From the NCBI GenBank assembly GCA_022703505.1, contig JAKLDN010000001.1, forward strand, positions 124,001 to 188,000: DNA of 64,000 bases. Reading direction: 5' to 3'. Made by a program: the position numbers and the translations under genes. Of this stretch, positions 1 to 8,406 are shown piece by piece. This DNA is from Spirochaetota bacterium (GTDB lineage Bacteria > Spirochaetota > Spirochaetia > Treponematales > UBA12059). The notes below the pieces were generated by a model that saw only the letters and a list, made by a program, of their open reading frames with translations, ran no database searches and had not been told where the DNA came from. The first letter of the stretch is position 1, and the number at the start of each line of letters is the position of its first letter.

Positions 1-470
1 ATCCCGGCTTCGACGCGGTCATGATCGTGGCGAGCTCCCTGGATTCGGGCACGATCGCCCAGAACCTGGTTCGGCAGGGCATCCGGAAGCCCCTGTACCT
101 GAGCGGTTGGGCCGGGAACGAGGATGTCATCACCTACGGAGGAAAGGCCGTCGAGGGGGCCGTCCTTGTCCACCAGGTCGACCTGGACCGGGCCTCCACC
201 TATCCCCTTTCGGTACTGTACAAGAAAACCTTCGGCGTCTCTCCGGGGTATGGAGCCCTGGAGACCTGGGACTCCCTGATCTTCCTGACCGAGGGGTTGA
301 AGGCCGCCCGGGGAGACCCCGGGAAGCTCCGGTCCACCCTCCGGGGGATTCGGTCCTTCGAAGGCACCCTGGGCACCATACGCATGGACGAGTTCGGGGA
401 CGCCTTCCGACCCCTGTACCTGAAGCGGATCATCGGAGGCCGGTTCGTCGTGTTGGGCCGGGCGGATTGA
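1..470 (+). CDS. Periplasmic binding protein, branched-chain amino acid (LIV) type, C-terminal part
   Basis: The reading frame is open from the left edge (first full codon at base 3) to a TGA at 468-470, so only about the last 155 residues are seen. They fit lobe 2 of Peripla_BP_6 / Leu-Ile-Val-binding proteins: a GTIAQNLVRQG helix, the KPLYLSGWAG strand, GKAVEGAVLV, the YGALETWDSLIFLTEGLKAA helix, and the end pattern SFEGTLGTIRMDEFGDAFRP. These proteins bind small amphipathic ligands in the periplasm for an ABC importer. Here a histidine kinase gene follows after 3 bases and no permease gene follows. The protein may therefore feed a sensor rather than a transporter; this is inference from context. 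The N-terminus and signal peptide lie outside the window. Confidence 0.8.
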   Translation, partial: PGFDAVMIVASSLDSGTIAQNLVRQGIRKPLYLSGWAGNEDVITYGGKAVEGAVLVHQVDLDRASTYPLSVLYKKTFGVSPGYGALETWDSLIFLTEGLKAARGDPGKLRSTLRGIRSFEGTLGTIRMDEFGDAFRPLYLKRIIGGRFVVLGRAD

Positions 471-473
471 CCC

Positions 474-2507
474 GTGCGTGAACGATTCCGGGTCACGTCC
501 TTCCTCGGCACCCTGTTCAGCGTGATCGTCCTTTCCTCCCTGTCCATCATGGGAGTATCCCTGGAGCGCTTCGTGCGGGCGGACCTGACCCGCCACGCGG
601 AGGAATCGAACGGGCTCCTGGCCGCCAGCGTGGCCCACGAGATCTCGGCCTTCCTGGACCTGCATTTCATGGGGCTCTCGCTCCTGCGTTCCAGGGATTT
701 CCGTCCGAAGGGGGTCGACCTCCTTCACGAAGCCTACCCCGCCTTCGACACGGTCCTGTTCACCGACTCCTCGGGCCGGGTCTCCCGGGCCTCCATGGGC
801 TCCGGGGATGCGGGGTTCGACTTCTCCTTTCGGGAGTACTTCCGGATCCCGTTCGAGACCGGGGCGGACTTCGTGTCCCGGCCCTTCGTTTCCGGAATCC
901 GGTACACTCCCTCCGCGGTCTTGGCCCATCCGATCCCGGACGGGGTCGCCATCGGGTATATCGACCTGGGCTTCCTGGGGGACTTCCTTTCGAGTCTGCC
1001 CTCGAGCCAGAACCGGTCCATCTCCGTCGTGGACGACCGGGGAGCCTTCGTGGCCCACAACTCGAACCTTCCCCTGTCCGGCCGGGAGGACATCGCCGGT
1101 CTGGAACCCTGGTTTCGGGAACGGGATATACAAGCCGGGTCCGGAAGCACGCTGGTCACGAGACGGGAGGGTTCCGAAGAACTCCTCTCCTGGGCTTCCA
1201 CGTCCGGCCCCTCCGGGTGGACGGTCATCGTCTCGGAACCCTCCGCCCGGGTCTTCGCTTCCCTGCTCGCGTTCCGGATCTCCCTCGTCCTGGTCCTGGT
1301 CGCCTACGCCGTCCTTTCCCTGCCCCTCATCCTGGGCAGCGTCCGGCTGGTGCGCCGGGACCTCGCCGCCCTGGCCCGGTTCTCCCAGGACATCGCCGAG
1401 GGAAGAACGGAGGCCGTCCTGACATTCAAGGGTTTCCGGGATTTCTCCCTGCTGGCGTCCAATCTCGTCCGGATGGGACGCGCCATCGGGGAGCGGGAAA
1501 CCCGGCTCCGGGAGAACGAGCGGCGGCTCCTCGAAACGCTGGATTTCATGCCCGTTCCGGTGATCCTGCTGGCCCGCGACCAGCGGATGGAGTTGATGAA
1601 CCGCGCCTTCTCGTCCGTCTTCGGCTGGGCCCGGGAGGACATCGACACCGCCGAGAAGTGGTGGTCCTCCGTCTACCCGGATCCCCGGTATCGAGAGGAA
1701 GTCCGGACCTTCTGGCAGGAGTACATCGACCGACTGGGAAGGGGAGAGCGGACGGAGGCGCCCTTCCGGGGCCGGCTCCGCTGCAAGGACGGCTCCTGTC
1801 GGAGCGTGGTGGGCCAAGCCGCCCTGATCGCCGAGGGATTCGTCGTGACGTACGTGGACATGACGGAATCCGAGCAGGCCGCGGAGCGGACCGCGGCCAG
1901 TCTCCGGGAAAAGGAGATCCTGCTCAAGGAGATCCACCACCGGGTGAAGAACAACCTCCAGGTGGTCACCAGCCTACTTTCTCTCCAGGCCTCCGGTGAT
2001 CCGGAGCAGGTCCGGCTCTTCTCGGATTCGATCAACCGCATCCAGGTCATGGCGGGCATCCATGAACTGCTCTACCGCTCCCGGGACCTGGCGCATATCG
2101 ACCTGGCGGAGTACGGGGAGACGATCGTCCATTGGCTCGCCTCCACCTATTCGGTGGGCTCCTCCGCGCCGGAACTGGAACTCCGGATGGACCGGATCGA
2201 GCTGGATATCGACAAGGCGGTACCCTGCGGGCTGATCATGAACGAGATCCTGACGAACACCCTGAAATACGCGTTCCCGCCGGACCACCCCGCCCCGCGC
2301 ATCCGGGTCCGTGCCGCCCGGGATACGGAGGGCTTCGTGGTTCTGGAGCTTTCCGACAACGGCACGGGGCTGCCGCCGGATTTCGATCCCGAACGGAGCT
2401 CCACCCTGGGTTTCCTGCTGATCCGGTCCCTCTGCCAGCAGATCCGGGGATCCTGGTCCCTGGATCGATCCGGGGGCACGGGCTGGACCATCCGGTTCCC
2501 CGTCTAG
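474..2507 (+). CDS. Membrane sensor histidine kinase (Cache-HAMP-like-PAS-HisKA_2-HATPase)
   Basis: A 677-residue kinase starting at GTG 474, three bases after the binding-protein stop, so the two are translationally coupled. A first membrane segment spans about residues 8-28. An extracytoplasmic Cache-like region runs to about 255, a second membrane segment covers about 262-285, a HAMP-like linker follows, and a PAS domain spans about 350-470. The phospho-acceptor box KEIHHRVKNN has its first His at residue 488, which is the HisKA_2 type. The ATPase N-box is NEILTNTLKYAF, with SDNGTGLPP as G1. No response regulator lies beside it in the window, so the partner is unknown. The ligand may be presented by the upstream binding protein (inference). 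A strong hairpin follows the stop codon. Confidence 0.88.
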   Translation: MRERFRVTSFLGTLFSVIVLSSLSIMGVSLERFVRADLTRHAEESNGLLAASVAHEISAFLDLHFMGLSLLRSRDFRPKGVDLLHEAYPAFDTVLFTDSSGRVSRASMGSGDAGFDFSFREYFRIPFETGADFVSRPFVSGIRYTPSAVLAHPIPDGVAIGYIDLGFLGDFLSSLPSSQNRSISVVDDRGAFVAHNSNLPLSGREDIAGLEPWFRERDIQAGSGSTLVTRREGSEELLSWASTSGPSGWTVIVSEPSARVFASLLAFRISLVLVLVAYAVLSLPLILGSVRLVRRDLAALARFSQDIAEGRTEAVLTFKGFRDFSLLASNLVRMGRAIGERETRLRENERRLLETLDFMPVPVILLARDQRMELMNRAFSSVFGWAREDIDTAEKWWSSVYPDPRYREEVRTFWQEYIDRLGRGERTEAPFRGRLRCKDGSCRSVVGQAALIAEGFVVTYVDMTESEQAAERTAASLREKEILLKEIHHRVKNNLQVVTSLLSLQASGDPEQVRLFSDSINRIQVMAGIHELLYRSRDLAHIDLAEYGETIVHWLASTYSVGSSAPELELRMDRIELDIDKAVPCGLIMNEILTNTLKYAFPPDHPAPRIRVRAARDTEGFVVLELSDNGTGLPPDFDPERSSTLGFLLIRSLCQQIRGSWSLDRSGGTGWTIRFPV

Positions 2508-2534
2508 CGCTCCGGACGGATGAACAAGATACGA

Positions 2535-2570
2535 CGAGGCCGGGGCTTCCACCCCGGCCTCGCCGTTCTT
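2535..2570 (+). terminator. Intrinsic terminator-like hairpin after the histidine kinase
   Basis: An 11-bp perfect stem CGAGGCCGGGG / CCCCGGCCTCG (2535-2545 and 2552-2562) with a 6-base loop is followed by a short T-rich tail (GTTCTTTC). It lies between convergent genes and may serve both strands, but the U-tract is weak. Confidence 0.6.
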
Positions 2571-2590
2571 TCAGAGCCGGATTCCCGGTT

Positions 2591-2965
2591 TCACGTGGCT
2601 TCGCCCCCCGGCTCGGCGGTTCCGCCCTCGGCGTCCGGGCCGTCCGCGCCTTCCTTCATGAATTTCCGCAGCTCCCTCCGCCGTTTGCGGTCCGCCCGGC
2701 CGCCCTTGTCCCCGTGCCCGGATCCTTTGAACAGGATCGAGCTCAGGATCAACAGCCCCCAGGCCTGCCAGTAGCCGACGCGCGGCAGGCCGAAGATGGC
2801 CGGCATGAGCCAGTTCCAGAGGGACATCACGACCCAGCCGATCAGGACCAGGAATCCGGCTCCCAGGATCGCGAAGCCGATCACGATCAGGACCTTTTGG
2901 GGAACGCTGCGATCCTCCCACCACGCGTCGGGCCGGCATTCCCCGTCCTTCATCCTCTCACCCAT
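2591..2965 (-). CDS. Small two-helix membrane protein next to an ECF sigma factor
   Basis: The protein has 124 residues. The start at 2965 is chosen because GAGGAGGAAG sits just upstream. It begins with a short acidic cytoplasmic-looking head (WWEDRS). Two hydrophobic stretches follow (about residues 24-52 and 53-80, the second containing MPAIFGLPRVGYWQAWGLL), and then a highly charged Lys/Arg tail. I recognise the pattern WNWLMPAIFGLP...YWQAWGLL as a small conserved protein commonly coded just after ECF sigma genes. Its biochemical role is not established to my knowledge. By position, 11 bases after the sigma factor stop, it could act as a membrane anchor or anti-sigma-like partner. That is inference. 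Confidence 0.7.
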   Translation of the reverse strand: MGERMKDGECRPDAWWEDRSVPQKVLIVIGFAILGAGFLVLIGWVVMSLWNWLMPAIFGLPRVGYWQAWGLLILSSILFKGSGHGDKGGRADRKRRRELRKFMKEGADGPDAEGGTAEPGGEAT

Positions 2966-2976
2966 AGTCTTCCTCC

Positions 2977-3537
2977 TCATTCCTCGATCCAGTGCCTCAG
3001 GGCGCGGGCCAGGTTCGCCAGGGCGTACCGTTTCCGGGCCATGAGGGTATCCATGTTCTCCCCCGTCGTCTCGGCGATCTCCTTGAACGTGAGGCCCCCG
3101 AAGACCTGCGCCTCCAGCACCTTTCTCTGGGGGGCGGGCAAGGCCCGCAGGGCGTCGTTCAGGGCTTCCGCGAGGCTGTCCCGCACGTACTCGTCCAGGG
3201 GATCCAGGCCCGTCCCGGCTATGATCTCGCGAAGGGTCTCCTCGGTCACCTCCACCCTCGAGGCGGAGCGGACCTTCTCCCGCCTCCACAGGTCCGTGAC
3301 CCGCCGGGTGAAAAGCCAGTTGATCCAGGCCGGCAGGTTCCGGATGCCGGACACCAGGGGCAGGCCCTCCAGGGTCTCGGCATAGACGTCCTGCACCAGG
3401 TCCTCGGCTTCCTCCCAGGTCCGCCCCGCGGCCCGCAGGCGCGCCAGCAGGCGGGGCTTCTCGGCCCGGTAGGCTTCCGTGAGGCGTCTTCGGGATTCCG
3501 TTTCGTCGGACTCGGCTTGGTTCTTCATGGTCTTCAT
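2977..3537 (-). CDS. RNA polymerase sigma factor, sigma-70 family, ECF type
   Basis: A 186-residue protein with the two-domain layout of ECF sigma factors. Region 2 spans about residues 20-95 and contains AEDLVQDVYAETLEGL followed by NLPAWINWLFTRRVTDLWRR. Region 4 spans about 125-180, with LPAPQRKVLEAQVFGGLTFKEIA and a helix-turn-helix ending in MARKRYALANL. There is no zinc-finger or N-terminal extension. A small membrane protein gene follows on the same strand. That arrangement suggests a signal-responsive regulon, but no classical ZAS-type anti-sigma factor is visible. Two Met codons lie close together at the start (3537 and 3528); the first is used. Confidence 0.87.
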   Translation of the reverse strand: MKTMKNQAESDETESRRRLTEAYRAEKPRLLARLRAAGRTWEEAEDLVQDVYAETLEGLPLVSGIRNLPAWINWLFTRRVTDLWRREKVRSASRVEVTEETLREIIAGTGLDPLDEYVRDSLAEALNDALRALPAPQRKVLEAQVFGGLTFKEIAETTGENMDTLMARKRYALANLARALRHWIEE

Positions 3538-3586
3538 GCATATCGACGGACGGGGGACTGTTTTCGTGTACGGAATCGGAAATCCT

Positions 3587-5326
3587 TCAGGACTCCACCC
3601 GGTTCCTGCCCGCGTCCTTGGCCCGGTAGAGGGCCCGGTCCGCGCGCTCCAGGAAGTCCTCGGCGCTTTCCCCGCCTCCCAGGCGGGCCGCGCCGATGCT
3701 GACGGTGACCCGGGCAGTCTTGCCCGGCCGGGGCTCGAAGGCGGACCGGGCGAAGCGGTCCCGGATGCGCTCCGCGATGGCCCGGGCGGTCGCCAGGTCC
3801 GCCCCCCTAAGGATGGCCGCGAACTCCTCGCCCCCGTAGCGGCAGGGCGCGTCGCAATCCCGGAGGCTGGCCCGGATCACGGCCCCCAGCTCCGCCAGCA
3901 CCCGGTCGCCCGCGGGATGTCCCCACTCGTCGTTGTAGTCCTTGAACCGGTCCACGTCCAGCATCAGCAGGGACAGGCCGGATCCCTCCCTCTCGGCCTC
4001 CCCCACGGCCTGGACCAGGGCCGCGTTGAAATGCCGGCGATTGAAGAGTCCCGTGAGCTCGTCGGTCACGCTGGCGAAGCGGAACTGGCGTTCCCGCTCC
4101 CGGGCGCGGCGCTCTTCCTCCCGGAGGATGCGGATTCGCTGGCCCAGGGCGAAGGACAACAGGACGGACTGGGCCGTGGTCCCCGCCAGCACGGAATGGA
4201 AGGTGAACAGGGTATTGGGCAGAAGGCCGTAATTCCGCAGGATGAATACCCCGGCCGCGGCCAGGAGCAGGGACGATGAGGTCAGGAACAGGAGGGCGGG
4301 GCGGAAGCCCCGGACCAGGGCCGCGACGGAGGCGGTGATCAGGAGGGGCATCTGGACCTGGGCCAGGAAGTACGCCAGGCGGTTTCCCTCCCGTACGCGC
4401 CCCGCCAGGCTCATGAGCGCCACGAGGGCCATCCCCGCCAGGGCCGCCCGGAAGGCCCGATCGTGCCGGGGGGCGTTCCGGGGTGTATCCAGGAAGGCCC
4501 GGGCGAACTGGACCATGCCGGCGTTCATGAGGACGAACTGGATTAGGACATTCCGGATCAGGAAGACGCCGACCGACGGGAAGAGCCATCGGACGATTCC
4601 GGCCAGGGTCGCCTGGTAGAGGAGCTGGCAGAGGAGGTACAGGACGAAGAGGCCGTAATGGCGGTCTCCCAGGGCCAGGTACAGGAAACCGTTGTACAGG
4701 AGCATCGCCCCCAGGCCCCCCAGGCAGGTTCCCAGGAAGAGGAACAGGGCCTGCTCCCGGCGGGAGTGGGCGGTTTCAGAATGGACATACAGGTCGAAGG
4801 AGATCTCGTGGCTCGAGGCCACCTCCAGGAAAACCGGACGGCCCGGGTCGAGGTCCGGGGGCAGACGGAAGCCCGGCCGGCCGAAGGGGACGGGTCCGCG
4901 GGAAGGGGGGTCCCAACCGGCGGCCAGGATCCGCACGTCCCCTCCGGTAGATCCGGAAACGGGGACGTAGAGCCGGGCGGTCCTCAAGGCCGGATTGTTG
5001 ATCTCAAGGTACCAGGCGGCTCCCGGCGGCGCCCCGGGGCGAAGCTCCATGGAAAGGCGAACCCATAAGGACGGACCCTCGGCCGGGTCGAAGCGGAAGG
5101 ACCGCCGCTCGCAGGACAGGAAGGCTGCGCCCCGCGAGACCCGCGCGTACCCTTCCTCTCCCGCGGCGTCCACCCGGCATTCTGCGTAGGGCCGCGCCGC
5201 GACGGACTTCCCCTCCTCCGGCAGGACGAGGGCGGGGGTCGCCGAGACGGGCCGCGCGAGGATCGCCGCCGCGAAGAAAAAGAGGACCGCATTCCGGAAT
5301 CCGCCCTGTCGCGCGCTCGGGTCCAT
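3587..5326 (-). CDS. 7TMR-DISM diguanylate cyclase (GGDEF)
   Basis: A 579-residue membrane enzyme expected to make cyclic di-GMP from two GTP. It has an N-terminal signal segment (VLFFFAAAILARPVSA), a beta-rich periplasmic 7TMR-DISMED2-type domain to about residue 185, and seven membrane helices between about 190 and 395. A short coiled linker with many Arg/Glu leads to a GGDEF domain. The active-site loop is GGEEF. RDCD lies exactly five residues before it, which matches the RxxD inhibitory I-site, so product inhibition is likely. There is no EAL or HD-GYP domain. It is coded alone on the minus strand, between the sigma factor gene and a Gfo/Idh gene. Confidence 0.9.
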   Translation of the reverse strand: MDPSARQGGFRNAVLFFFAAAILARPVSATPALVLPEEGKSVAARPYAECRVDAAGEEGYARVSRGAAFLSCERRSFRFDPAEGPSLWVRLSMELRPGAPPGAAWYLEINNPALRTARLYVPVSGSTGGDVRILAAGWDPPSRGPVPFGRPGFRLPPDLDPGRPVFLEVASSHEISFDLYVHSETAHSRREQALFLFLGTCLGGLGAMLLYNGFLYLALGDRHYGLFVLYLLCQLLYQATLAGIVRWLFPSVGVFLIRNVLIQFVLMNAGMVQFARAFLDTPRNAPRHDRAFRAALAGMALVALMSLAGRVREGNRLAYFLAQVQMPLLITASVAALVRGFRPALLFLTSSSLLLAAAGVFILRNYGLLPNTLFTFHSVLAGTTAQSVLLSFALGQRIRILREEERRARERERQFRFASVTDELTGLFNRRHFNAALVQAVGEAEREGSGLSLLMLDVDRFKDYNDEWGHPAGDRVLAELGAVIRASLRDCDAPCRYGGEEFAAILRGADLATARAIAERIRDRFARSAFEPRPGKTARVTVSIGAARLGGGESAEDFLERADRALYRAKDAGRNRVES

Positions 5327-5371
5327 TTCCTTCAGTATAGCGGATCGGCGGAGGAACTCCAGGATCCGCCG

Positions 5372-6553
5372 TCAGGGCAGGTCGACCCGGATCCCCTCCT
5401 CCGCGGAAAGATAGGCCGCGTAGATCACCCGGACCGTGTCTTCCGCCAGCGCAAGGCCGCTCTCGGGCTCGCGGCCGGACCGGAAGCAATCGATGAAATC
5501 CGTGAGCTCCGCGTCGTAGCCCCGGACCCAGTCCTCGTCGGGGGCCGGGAAGTTCCAGCCCCCGTCGGTTTCCAGCTTTTCCTGGATGTACTCTCCCGCG
5601 AAAATGCCGGGACGCGGCGCATAGACCTTCAGGGTATCGCTGGGGTTGATGTTCACCTGGAGGACCGCGTTGGAGGCGTATATCGAGACGGAGTTCCGGA
5701 CTCCGCCCAGGACTCCGTCCGAGGAGTGGATGGTGGCGTGGCTCCCGTCCTCGAAGGTGACGAGTGCGCAGGCCCAGTCCTCCACGTCCTCCCAACCGGC
5801 TTTCAGGAAGTGTTCCGCCTCCCCGAGGAAGGAGGGCATCTTAGTGTGGGTGCCTGTCTCCGCCGTTACGCGTACGGGGCGGATGGGCCGGCCGTCCCGC
5901 CGGAGGCCCTCCCGGCGCTTCAGGTGGAGCACGGCCCCGATCGGGTGGGATCCCAGGCGGATCAGGGACCCGCCTCCGGCCCGGGACCAGCGGCGGGCGT
6001 ACTCCGCGTGGGACCCCGAGTGGCTCTCCTCGGCCCGGAGGTCCAGGATGGTCCCGCCGGCCCGGTCCAGTAGGCGGCGGGCCTTGGCCAGGGGCGGGGC
6101 GTAGACGAAATTCTCCGCGTACCCGAACCCGACCCCCGCGGCCCGCACCGCCTCCCCGCAGGCCCGGACGTTGGCCAAGGCCTCCTGGAAGAGCCCCTGC
6201 TTGGGCAGGAGTCCCGCCGCCTCGGCGCCCGAGCCCTCCCCGAAGGCCCCGGTGAGGGGCTTCTCGCAGATGACGTGCTTGCCCGCCCGGGCCGCCGCCG
6301 TGATCATGTCCCGGTGCCGGTCGTTGGGGGCGCAGAGGTCCACGGCTTCCACCTCCGGGTCGCGGATCAGCTCCTCGAAGCTGTTATAGGCTCGGGGGTA
6401 GGACCATTTCGCGGAGAAGGCCCGGGCGTTATCCGGGCGGCCCGAGGCGCAGCCGGCGATCCGGAAGGAGGGTCCGGCGATCTGCGCGTAGGTCTGGGCG
6501 TGGATCTCGGCGACGAATCCCGTGCCGACGATCCCGATGGACAGAGGCTTCAT
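5372..6553 (-). CDS. Gfo/Idh/MocA-family NAD(P)-dependent oxidoreductase
   Basis: A 393-residue protein. The start at 6553 (MKPLSIGIVG) is preferred to an upstream Met because CGGGAGGTACC precedes it. The N-terminal Rossmann fold shows GIVGTGFVAEIH, and the typical CEKPLTG motif is near residue 100. The C-terminal alpha/beta domain includes NSVSIYASNAVLQVN. Family members oxidise or reduce sugars, inositols or their derivatives. The residues do not tell the substrate. It is transcribed divergently from the MarR-hgcAB cluster, with a 279-bp control region between them. Confidence 0.85.
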   Translation of the reverse strand: MKPLSIGIVGTGFVAEIHAQTYAQIAGPSFRIAGCASGRPDNARAFSAKWSYPRAYNSFEELIRDPEVEAVDLCAPNDRHRDMITAAARAGKHVICEKPLTGAFGEGSGAEAAGLLPKQGLFQEALANVRACGEAVRAAGVGFGYAENFVYAPPLAKARRLLDRAGGTILDLRAEESHSGSHAEYARRWSRAGGGSLIRLGSHPIGAVLHLKRREGLRRDGRPIRPVRVTAETGTHTKMPSFLGEAEHFLKAGWEDVEDWACALVTFEDGSHATIHSSDGVLGGVRNSVSIYASNAVLQVNINPSDTLKVYAPRPGIFAGEYIQEKLETDGGWNFPAPDEDWVRGYDAELTDFIDCFRSGREPESGLALAEDTVRVIYAAYLSAEEGIRVDLP

Positions 6554-6627
6554 GGTACCTCCCGGGGCCGGTTCGCCCCGGGGCATTGTAGCACGGCCGG
6601 GGGAATACGGGGCGGGAAGGACCGCCG

Positions 6628-6660
6628 GAACCGGATCAGGTCGCTTTTCGGATCCGGTTC
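6628..6660. repeat. Perfect 10-bp inverted repeat in the Gfo/Idh-marR intergenic region
   Basis: GAACCGGATC (6628-6637) and GATCCGGTTC (6651-6660) flank a 13-base spacer containing TTTT. It lies in the 5' flank of the Gfo/Idh gene and well upstream of the marR promoter. It could be an operator or an RNA hairpin in the Gfo/Idh leader. There is no functional evidence. Confidence 0.45.
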
Positions 6661-6745
6661 AGGGACTCCTCGAGGTGCGATTCCATCCGGGAAGCGGCGA
6701 ACCGCGAGGACCTCCGATCGGCCTTCGGCGGAACGACGGTAATCA

Positions 6746-6800
6746 ATGCATATAACATATATTGCTGTTGACATTTTATGCATCTTGCACAACAATGCAT
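6746..6800 (+). promoter_or_regulatory. Promoter of marR-hgcAB with three ATGCAT boxes
   Basis: This is a very AT-rich island in a GC-rich region. TTGACA at 6768-6773 and AACAAT at 6791-6796 are separated by 17 bp. ATGCAT occurs at 6746, 6778 and 6795; the last two fall within and just past the core promoter, and the first is 22 bp upstream. These are plausible operator elements for the adjacent MarR protein, which would make it autoregulatory. Predicted transcription would start near 6803, about 30 bases before the chosen marR ATG. Confidence 0.6.
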
Positions 6801-6832
6801 TCCATGAGAACCCTTTCCCCTCGGGAACCGCG

Positions 6833-7315
6833 ATGAGCGTCGCGACCATCCGGGAGTTCCGCCGGACCCTGCGGACCCTCGAACGAGAGGTGGACCTGGC
6901 CCTGCAGGCCCAGACCGGGTGCTGCGGAGTCTCCTCCGCGCAATGCCACCTGCTCCTGACCCTGGAGGAATCCGGCCCCTCCAGCGTCGGGGACCTCGCG
7001 GCCGCCCTGGAGCTCGACTCCTCCACCCTGTCCCGGACGGTGGACGGCCTGGTGAGGGCCGGCCTGGCCGAGCGGCGGGAGGATCCGGAGAACCGGCGCA
7101 GGCAGATCGTGTCCCTGAGCGGGGCCGGCCGGGAGAAGGCCGACTCCATCAACGGACTCTGCGACCGCTACTATCGGCGGTTGCTCGGTTCCCTCCCGCC
7201 CGCCGAGGCGGACGTCCTCCACAAGGCCCTGCCGATCCTGGCCCGGGCCCTCCGGTCCTTCCGCCTCGCGGAGGGCTCGGCCGCGTGCTGCGACCGGTCC
7301 GGGAGGCCGTCATGA
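6833..7315 (+). CDS. MarR-family transcriptional regulator, cysteine-rich
   Basis: A 160-residue winged-helix regulator. The start at 6833 (MSVATIREF) gives a normal MarR length; an earlier in-frame ATG at 6746 lies upstream of the -35 box and is unlikely. The DNA-binding part shows SSVGDLAAALELDSSTLSRT, and the wing is ERREDPENRRRQIVSL. It carries unusual cysteines: TGCCGVSSAQCH near residue 30, one in NGLCDRY, and a CC pair near the C-terminus. Such cysteines could bind soft metals or arsenicals or sense oxidation (inference). Its stop overlaps the hgcA start (ATGA), so it is the first gene of the hgcAB operon and its obvious candidate regulator. Confidence 0.85.
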   Translation: MSVATIREFRRTLRTLEREVDLALQAQTGCCGVSSAQCHLLLTLEESGPSSVGDLAAALELDSSTLSRTVDGLVRAGLAERREDPENRRRQIVSLSGAGREKADSINGLCDRYYRRLLGSLPPAEADVLHKALPILARALRSFRLAEGSAACCDRSGRPS

Positions 7316-8397
7316 TCGACCTTGCGCGGAGAGCCGCCGGCCCCGCCGAGCGCCAGGCCGGATTCGCCGCCCTCCGGGAGCTCCAGGTTCCCTGGGTGGA
7401 GCGCTACCTGATACGGGAGGGCCGGACCGTCCCGGTCGTCCGCACCCGTCTGTCCCTCCGGGACCGCCGGGGCACCCTCAAGGTCCGCTGGGGCTTCGGC
7501 CGGGGGACCTACCGCGTCCTTCCCGGACTCTACGCGGCCGGGGAGCCCGGCCCGGACTCCCCGGTCTTCGTCTCCGCCAACTACAAGCTGAGCTTCGACA
7601 CTCTCCGGTCCAACCTGGCCGGCATCGACGGGTGGATCCTGGTCCTGGACACCAAGGGCGTCAACGTATGGTGCGCCGCGGGAAAGGGAACCTTCGGCAC
7701 CGGGGAGCTGGTCTCGCGGATCGCCAAGACGCGGCTGGGCGCCCTGGTCCGGCACCGGGAGCTCGTCCTGCCCCAGCTGGGGGCGACCGGGGTCTCGGCC
7801 CCCGAGGTCGCCCGCCGGGCGGGCTGGCGGGTGGCCTGGGGGCCCGTGCGGGCCGAGGACATCCCGGCCTGGCTGGCCGCCGGGCGCATCAAGACTGAGG
7901 GCATGCGCACCATGACCTTCACCCTCCGGGAGCGGCTGGCGGTGGCCCCGGTGGAGCTTGTCCACTCCTGGCCCCTGACCGTCGCGGGGCTGGCCCTGGC
8001 GGCCCTCTACGGGCTGCCGGCCGACGGATCCTGGGCCTCCCGGACCCTGCCCGCGGCCGTCCTCCTGGGAGGCCTGGCCCCGGTGGGCGCCCTGGCCTTC
8101 CCCGCCCTCCTGCCCGGGCTGCCGGGCCGGGCCTTTTCGGTCAAAGGGGCCGCTCTGGGCGCGGCCTGGGGGGCCGCCTGCGCCGCCCTCTTCGGCCTTC
8201 CGCCGTCCGCGGCCGCCGCGGGCGTCCTGGTGGCCGCTCCGGTGACGGCCTTCCTAGGCATGAACTTCACGGGCTCCTCCACCTTCACCTGCCAGACCGG
8301 GGCCTTGCTGGAGGTGGAGAAGGGGTTCTGGCCCATGGCCGCGAGCCTCGCGGCCGGACTGGCCCTGGGCGTCCTGACCCGGGCCTTCGGAGCCTAG
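7312..8397 (+). CDS. hgcA: Corrinoid protein HgcA, mercury methyltransferase component
   Basis: A 361-residue protein. HgcA transfers a methyl group from its corrinoid cofactor to Hg(II), giving methylmercury, and needs HgcB for reduction. The diagnostic cap-helix motif NVWCAAGKGTFGTGEL is present, with Cys121 as the expected lower-axial cobalt ligand. The soluble corrinoid domain covers about residues 20-200 and shows SANYKLSFDTLR and the ILVLDTKG strand. About residues 215-361 form four or five membrane helices, as in known HgcA. It overlaps the marR stop by four bases and is followed after nine bases by hgcB. The length and the two-domain order are those of the authentic family rather than of the CFeSP protein of acetyl-CoA synthesis. 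Confidence 0.96.
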   Translation: MIDLARRAAGPAERQAGFAALRELQVPWVERYLIREGRTVPVVRTRLSLRDRRGTLKVRWGFGRGTYRVLPGLYAAGEPGPDSPVFVSANYKLSFDTLRSNLAGIDGWILVLDTKGVNVWCAAGKGTFGTGELVSRIAKTRLGALVRHRELVLPQLGATGVSAPEVARRAGWRVAWGPVRAEDIPAWLAAGRIKTEGMRTMTFTLRERLAVAPVELVHSWPLTVAGLALAALYGLPADGSWASRTLPAAVLLGGLAPVGALAFPALLPGLPGRAFSVKGAALGAAWGAACAALFGLPPSAAAAGVLVAAPVTAFLGMNFTGSSTFTCQTGALLEVEKGFWPMAASLAAGLALGVLTRAFGA

Positions 8398-8406
8398 GAG
8401 GACGCG

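Noticed and set aside
6746-6832. Upstream in-frame ATG adding 29 residues to MarR
   Set aside because: It lies upstream of the -35 box of the predicted promoter, and the added residues do not resemble MarR N-termini.
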